Below are positions 60,670 to 64,000 of a DNA stretch of 64,000 nt, piece after piece; within the stretch, counting starts at the first letter, position 1; every line of letters begins with the position of its first letter. The notes beneath the pieces were generated by a model. That model had not been told where the DNA came from and searched no databases. It worked only from the letters and a program-made list of their open reading frames with translations. Where the stretch lies: positions 89,539 through 153,538 of the forward strand of contig NZ_PNXY01000017.1 of NCBI RefSeq assembly GCF_002879865.1, read 5' to 3'. Source of the stretch: Paraburkholderia rhynchosiae (GTDB lineage: Bacteria > Pseudomonadota > Gammaproteobacteria > Burkholderiales > Burkholderiaceae). The translations under genes were made by a program, and so were the position numbers.

Positions 60670-61347
60670 TTGACGACAATCTGGCAAACTTCGCGAAACA
60701 CCGACACATGGAGCGCGCTGGTGTCCATCAATGTAAGCGGCACGGAAGGTTATGCGGAGAATGCACAATCCCTCATCGGGCAATGGCAAGACATATCGTT
60801 TGCGGAACACCATGAGCCCATCATGCATCTCGTTCCGACGTCCCCATCCTGCATTCTCGACGTTGGAGCCGGTATCGGAACCGACGCTGCTGCGTTTGCG
60901 GCGATGGGACATACAGTCGTAGCCGTCGAACCGGTGGACCCGTTGCGCGTTGCAGGAATCAGGCAGCATCAGTCTCCTCGGATCGAATGGCTGGACGATA
61001 GCCTGCCGGATCTCGCGATCCTGCGTTCGAGACGAAAAGAATTTGACTTCGTGATGCTGTCGGCCGTTTGGATGCACCTTGACGAACATGAGCGTTGTCG
61101 GGCGATCCCGAACGTCAGCGCTCTCCTGTGCGACGGGGCCATGCTGGTCATGTCCTTGCGTCACGGCCCGGTTCCGCGAGGACGACGGATGTTCGACGTT
61201 TCGGCGGAAGAGACAATTCAACTCGCAAATGCTCATGGCTTGCGAACTGTACTGAACGCCCAGACCGAATCCTTCCAGCGCGGAAATCGGCGTATGGGCG
61301 TGACGTGGAGCCGACTAGCTTTCGTAAAAGACGCCGCACAGGGCTAG
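60670..61347 (+). CDS. Class I SAM-dependent methyltransferase
   Basis: A 225-aa protein with the SAM-binding motif I CILDVGAGIGTDAAAFAAMGHTVVAVEPVDPLRVAG and a motif III/IV region FDFVMLSAVWMHLDEHERCRAIPNVSALLCDGAMLVMSLRHGPVPRGRRMFDV, as in methyltransferase domain 11/25 proteins. The substrate is unknown. No ATG occurs before the domain; TTG 60670 is used, GTG 60721 is an alternative. It lies in the accessory region with no obvious operon partner. Confidence 0.82.
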   Translation: MTTIWQTSRNTDTWSALVSINVSGTEGYAENAQSLIGQWQDISFAEHHEPIMHLVPTSPSCILDVGAGIGTDAAAFAAMGHTVVAVEPVDPLRVAGIRQHQSPRIEWLDDSLPDLAILRSRRKEFDFVMLSAVWMHLDEHERCRAIPNVSALLCDGAMLVMSLRHGPVPRGRRMFDVSAEETIQLANAHGLRTVLNAQTESFQRGNRRMGVTWSRLAFVKDAAQG

Positions 61348-61594
61348 CTTCGGACGAAGCTCGGGACAAGGGAACTTCGAGCGAGCGCGCGTATGGATCG
61401 ACTAGCGTTCGTTCTCGGAGAAAGCAAGATCCACGCGGCGTTAGCCTCGGCCGCCCGCATCAGGCGGCAGTCGGCCAATTCCGGCCGCTCGACGCCGGTG
61501 CGTATATCGTCAACAATCCATGCACAACTGTTAGGGTGCGTGGCGCCCAAAACCGCGGAGCCACTGCGTGAGGAAGTCAAGGGGAGTCATTTCA

Positions 61595-62106
61595 ATGGTA
61601 TTCAAGGGGGAGCCGGCGCGTTTTCAAAGTCCCTTGTTAGCGTGAACGCACTTGCCCAGCTGCAGGAGCTCAGCAATTGGCGCGCGGGACGGCTCTGCCT
61701 GGTCGAAGCAGTCAGGGCGGACAATATCGTGTTGCGGGTCGCGCATGACGTTAGGCGTGGAAATGGCACGCGGTTTCAAGGGCGTTTGCTAATAGACGCC
61801 GGGGGGGCGTCACTCGTTGGAACGTTCAAGTCCTCCGCAGTCAGCCGCATTTTTGCGGCAATATCCTTGCTCTTCCTCGGCGTCATGCTGTGCGGCGGAG
61901 TGCTCGGAGGTATTCGCCTAGCGTTCACTCCGGGACCGGACCTGCTTGATCCGCTGCGATACATCGCATTCCTGTCGTTATGGTCGGGAGCAGTTTGTCT
62001 GATTGGCTGGCTGGTGATTTGGAATGCTTCCCCGGTGCGTAGCGACGTTATAGCGATCTCTGCAGTTATCCGGCAGGCGCTACTGCGGCAGGAACGCGAA
62101 AGCTAA
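61595..62106 (+). pseudogene. Two-TM membrane protein, probably frameshifted near its start
   Basis: The frame ending at 62106 encodes LVSVNALAQLQELSNWRAGRLCLVEAVRADNIVLRVAHDVRRGNGTRFQGRLLIDAGGASLVGTFKSSAVSRIFAAISLLFLGVML and a second hydrophobic segment (YIAFLSLWSGAVCLIGWLVIW), a pattern like the GEV...F.G.I...G.G.....T...P.....F small membrane proteins. A better start, with GGGGAG in front, lies in another frame: ATG 61595 gives MVFKGEPARFQSPLLA and then meets TGA at 61643. One base gain or loss there would join the two parts. The in-frame upstream extension (to 61393) has no protein-like character. Confidence 0.5.
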
Positions 62107-62345
62107 TTCATCCACGACACCATCAGGCGCAACGGTTCGCTTCCCGTCAACGGTAGCGGGCGACGAAAGTCAGCATCGGATCGATGTATCGGGCGAATGT
62201 CGGCCAGTTTCTCACATTCGACATTGCTGGCTGGATCGTCGACAATTCCATCGAATTCTTTCAATCCGACCGCGCCGCGGCGACAGCTACGACAATGCAC
62301 TGTCAAATATCTTGGCCGTCATCAAAAGCCTCTCGGGGGACGAAA

Positions 62346-63005
62346 ATGATTTGCAGGCGAAACCTGATGCGACTGGCCATCCTGCCGGTGTTATGCGCGT
62401 TCGCTGGTTCGGTGCACGCTGGTCGTGTGACGGAGTCATTTCGCGAACGTAGCGAAGGCCCTCAGAATCGAGGCATCGACAGACCCAGCATAAACCCGAC
62501 TCCGCACAAGACGCTATTGCTGGTTGGCCACAAGGATCCTCGCATAGAAGTCTGGTTCAAGGTAACGTATATCACCCGAAACGAGGCGTGTCGGAGTCAG
62601 ACGGTTGTTGGTCGCCTTGCTGGTGCGCCCGAGGTCCCGCAGTCGATAAATGACTCGGTCCGGGTACCAGCCGGGCAATCGAAGTTCGCTATCCCTCTGT
62701 TTCTGGATCGATATATTCCGGGCCGATGCGGGTGGTACCCTGTTGGGGTGCTTCACGCAGAATTCGAACCGGGCGTTAATATTGGACCCGCCGATACCAG
62801 CGGCGTCGCTCCGATCCGGGCCGAGGGAAAACGCAGTGTCGGATTGACATGGATTTGTCGACAAACAATGGAGTCCCCGCAATCACAAGAAAAGCCGCAA
62901 CTCCGTTGTGATGCAGTGGATTATTCCGTCAGTGATACGATCGTCTCGGCCGAAGGTGGAACTATTACAGTCGATTTTTCGATGACTTCCGCAAGCGGCG
63001 AATAA
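62346..63005 (+). CDS. Exported protein of unknown function
   Basis: A 219-aa protein with a signal peptide (MICRRNLMRLAILPVLCAFAGSVHA) and four Cys in the mature part (NEACRSQT, GRCGWYP, WICRQT, LRCDAVD), probably two disulfides. Charge is balanced and the fold looks beta-rich (KTLLLVGHKDPRIEVWFKVTYITRNEAC). ATG 62346 is preferred because of the signal peptide; GGGGGA lies 8 bp upstream. Unrecognised; located in the accessory region. Confidence 0.7.
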   Translation: MICRRNLMRLAILPVLCAFAGSVHAGRVTESFRERSEGPQNRGIDRPSINPTPHKTLLLVGHKDPRIEVWFKVTYITRNEACRSQTVVGRLAGAPEVPQSINDSVRVPAGQSKFAIPLFLDRYIPGRCGWYPVGVLHAEFEPGVNIGPADTSGVAPIRAEGKRSVGLTWICRQTMESPQSQEKPQLRCDAVDYSVSDTIVSAEGGTITVDFSMTSASGE

Positions 63006-63130
63006 TGACGACGGCTCGTCGATACGTACGGGCGGCTCGCCAAATTTTTTCCTGCGCAAGCGATGTCAACGGACCCGGTCGACGGCGTCGCTTGAATCGC
63101 TGACAATTTGAGCAAACAACTTCCGGGGCG

Positions 63131-63487
63131 ATGATGAGCGCCAACCAGAAAGAGAAGAAACGCAGCGACTTACGCGAGGCATTGGGTCGCGTTGTCGATG
63201 AACGGTCCTTTGTTAATTTTCTGCAGATGCTTGCATGCGACTGGTCGGCGGCGTCTGACCCGTCAGGCTGGGAAAATGGATCGATTGGCGCATTCCTCGA
63301 TGCGGCTGCTGGGTGGCCAGAAGCATCCAAAAAGGGACTCCGGTTTTACGATGTCCCATCGAACCCGTGGCGCCGTGGCGCGGACATGCTTATCGCCGGC
63401 AAGGAATACGAGGAAGGTAGCCACTATGAAACTGCCGTGCTCGCTGCCACTGCGGCTGATGCTGCCGGCAGCGGATGCGATTTTTGA
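63131..63487 (+). CDS. Small conserved-looking protein, DUF7660-like
   Basis: A 118-aa protein: LREALGRVVDERSFVNFLQMLACDWSAASDPSGWENGSIGAFLDAAAGWPEAS resembles a group of small proteins with the pattern SF..F...L..DW......WEN..I..FL.A...W, which I associate with DUF7660 and with toxin/immunity neighbourhoods. The next gene starts 13 bp after its stop. Confidence 0.65.
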   Translation: MMSANQKEKKRSDLREALGRVVDERSFVNFLQMLACDWSAASDPSGWENGSIGAFLDAAAGWPEASKKGLRFYDVPSNPWRRGADMLIAGKEYEEGSHYETAVLAATAADAAGSGCDF

Positions 63488-63500
63488 ATCAAGGCGAACA

Positions 63501-63770
63501 ATGGTTGACGGCAAATCGCGTGCCGGAAGCGTGGCAATTGGCGTTTTGAAGGCGCTTCACCTTCTAGACGCCGAGAATCACCCGACGACGCTCGATGCGA
63601 TCTGTGATTGGCTCGCCACATCCGAAAATTTTTACTACGACGACTGGTTGACCTTCGGTGGGCGCAGCGCCAAGGAATATATCGCCGACATTCTTGAGGA
63701 CCTGCGCGAACTCGGCGTCGTTTGCACAGTCAGGCACCGGCCGGGAGTTCACGCCCCAAGCGTCTATTGA
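63501..63770 (+). CDS. Small protein of unknown function
   Basis: An 89-aa protein: MVDGKSRAGSVAIGVLKALHLLDAENHPTTLDAICDWLATSENFYYDDWLTFGGRSAKEYIADILEDLRELGVVCTVRHRPGVHAPSVY. The composition and helical pattern look real; AAGGCG precedes the ATG. It may be co-transcribed with the preceding gene. No family recognised. Confidence 0.5.
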   Translation: MVDGKSRAGSVAIGVLKALHLLDAENHPTTLDAICDWLATSENFYYDDWLTFGGRSAKEYIADILEDLRELGVVCTVRHRPGVHAPSVY

Positions 63771-64000
63771 ATGGCGTCCGTGCCTTCAGCCGTCTGCCTA
63801 AGCAGTGCACAGGTGACGTCATTCATTCACCGGTCCCACTGACTGAACGTCTGCTTTGGAGAGAACTGGATGCCCGCTTCACGCCCTGAGGCGGTCAGTC
63901 AAGGTTTTTCCGAGGGCATGCGCAGCCCACATCCTTGACCTTGTAGCCTCGGGCGTCGCTCATTCATGAAACGGCGGATGTCGAAGAAACGTCGTGCGCT
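63771..64000. other. Right end, no gene recognised
   Basis: No open frame with convincing start or composition was identified in the final 230 bp; it may be spacer or the start of a gene outside the window. Confidence 0.3.

Noticed and set aside
60299..60673. Plus-strand open frames over the partition-gene remnant
   Set aside because: They are shadows; the minus strand reads as a partition protein when two frameshifts are allowed.
1..64000. CRISPR arrays and insertion sequences
   Set aside because: No regularly spaced repeats and no transposase or terminal inverted repeats were recognised; the only recombinase is the degenerate integrase.

Overview
The window looks like part of the main chromosome of a Burkholderiales beta-proteobacterium, most likely Paraburkholderia or a close Burkholderia relative. 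This rests on the high GC content, the complete gsp cluster with an inverted gspC, the order mnmE - yidC - yidD - rnpA - rpmH // dnaA - dnaN - gyrB, and the family resemblance of most proteins. The assignment is by recognition; no database search was made.

Layout. (1) 0.4-12.1 kb: a type II secretion (general secretory pathway) cluster, gspDEF, gspC on the opposite strand, then gspGHIJKLMN with many start/stop overlaps, closed by a strong bidirectional terminator. (2) 12.2-17.4 kb: an RND/NodT-type outer-membrane efflux lipoprotein, a small membrane protein, a MarR regulator, a 14-TM EmrB/DHA2 drug exporter without an adjacent EmrA, and a lipoprotein. (3) 17.5-23.1 kb: gshA, the alkylation-repair pair ada-alkA, a predicted 65-nt small RNA with tandem anti-Shine-Dalgarno motifs, a VOC-family protein and yaeQ. 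(4) 23.2-31.6 kb: a pentose (probably L-arabinose) locus: GbpR-like LysR regulator, divergent aldehyde dehydrogenase whose catalytic Cys is Ser, an AraFGH-type ABC transporter and an L-arabonate dehydratase-like enzyme. (5) 31.6-36.0 kb: small secreted/membrane proteins, a HIT protein, and a degenerate P4-type integrase next to the 3' end of mnmE, flanked by 12-bp direct repeats. (6) 36.1-47.0 kb: the conserved origin-proximal core (mnmE, an XRE-like regulator, yidC, yidD, rnpA, rpmH, dnaA, dnaN, gyrB) with one perfect DnaA box upstream of dnaA.

(7) 47.0-64.0 kb: accessory DNA. A 46-nt tRNA-Ala(CGC) 3' fragment at 48.05 kb looks like an attachment-site scar. Next to it is an orphan type VI secretion cargo module, all on the minus strand: vgrG (with a transthyretin-like tail), a 696-aa unassigned candidate effector, a SUMF/FGE-fold periplasmic protein, a DUF3592 membrane protein, PAAR, a DUF4123 adaptor, a small helical protein, a Tox-REase-5 nuclease toxin and two tandem Imm52-like immunity genes. 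Most neighbours overlap or lie a few bases apart, so they are probably one transcript. No tss structural genes are present, so the baseplate/sheath must come from elsewhere in the genome. The rest (58.4-64 kb) holds short lineage-specific genes and a frameshifted RepB/ParB-like partition pseudogene, consistent with plasmid- or ICE-derived DNA.

The best candidates for new biology are the tandem anti-SD small RNA (21.85-21.94 kb), the Cys-to-Ser aldehyde dehydrogenase, and the unassigned 696-aa VgrG-linked protein with its SUMF and DUF3592 neighbours.
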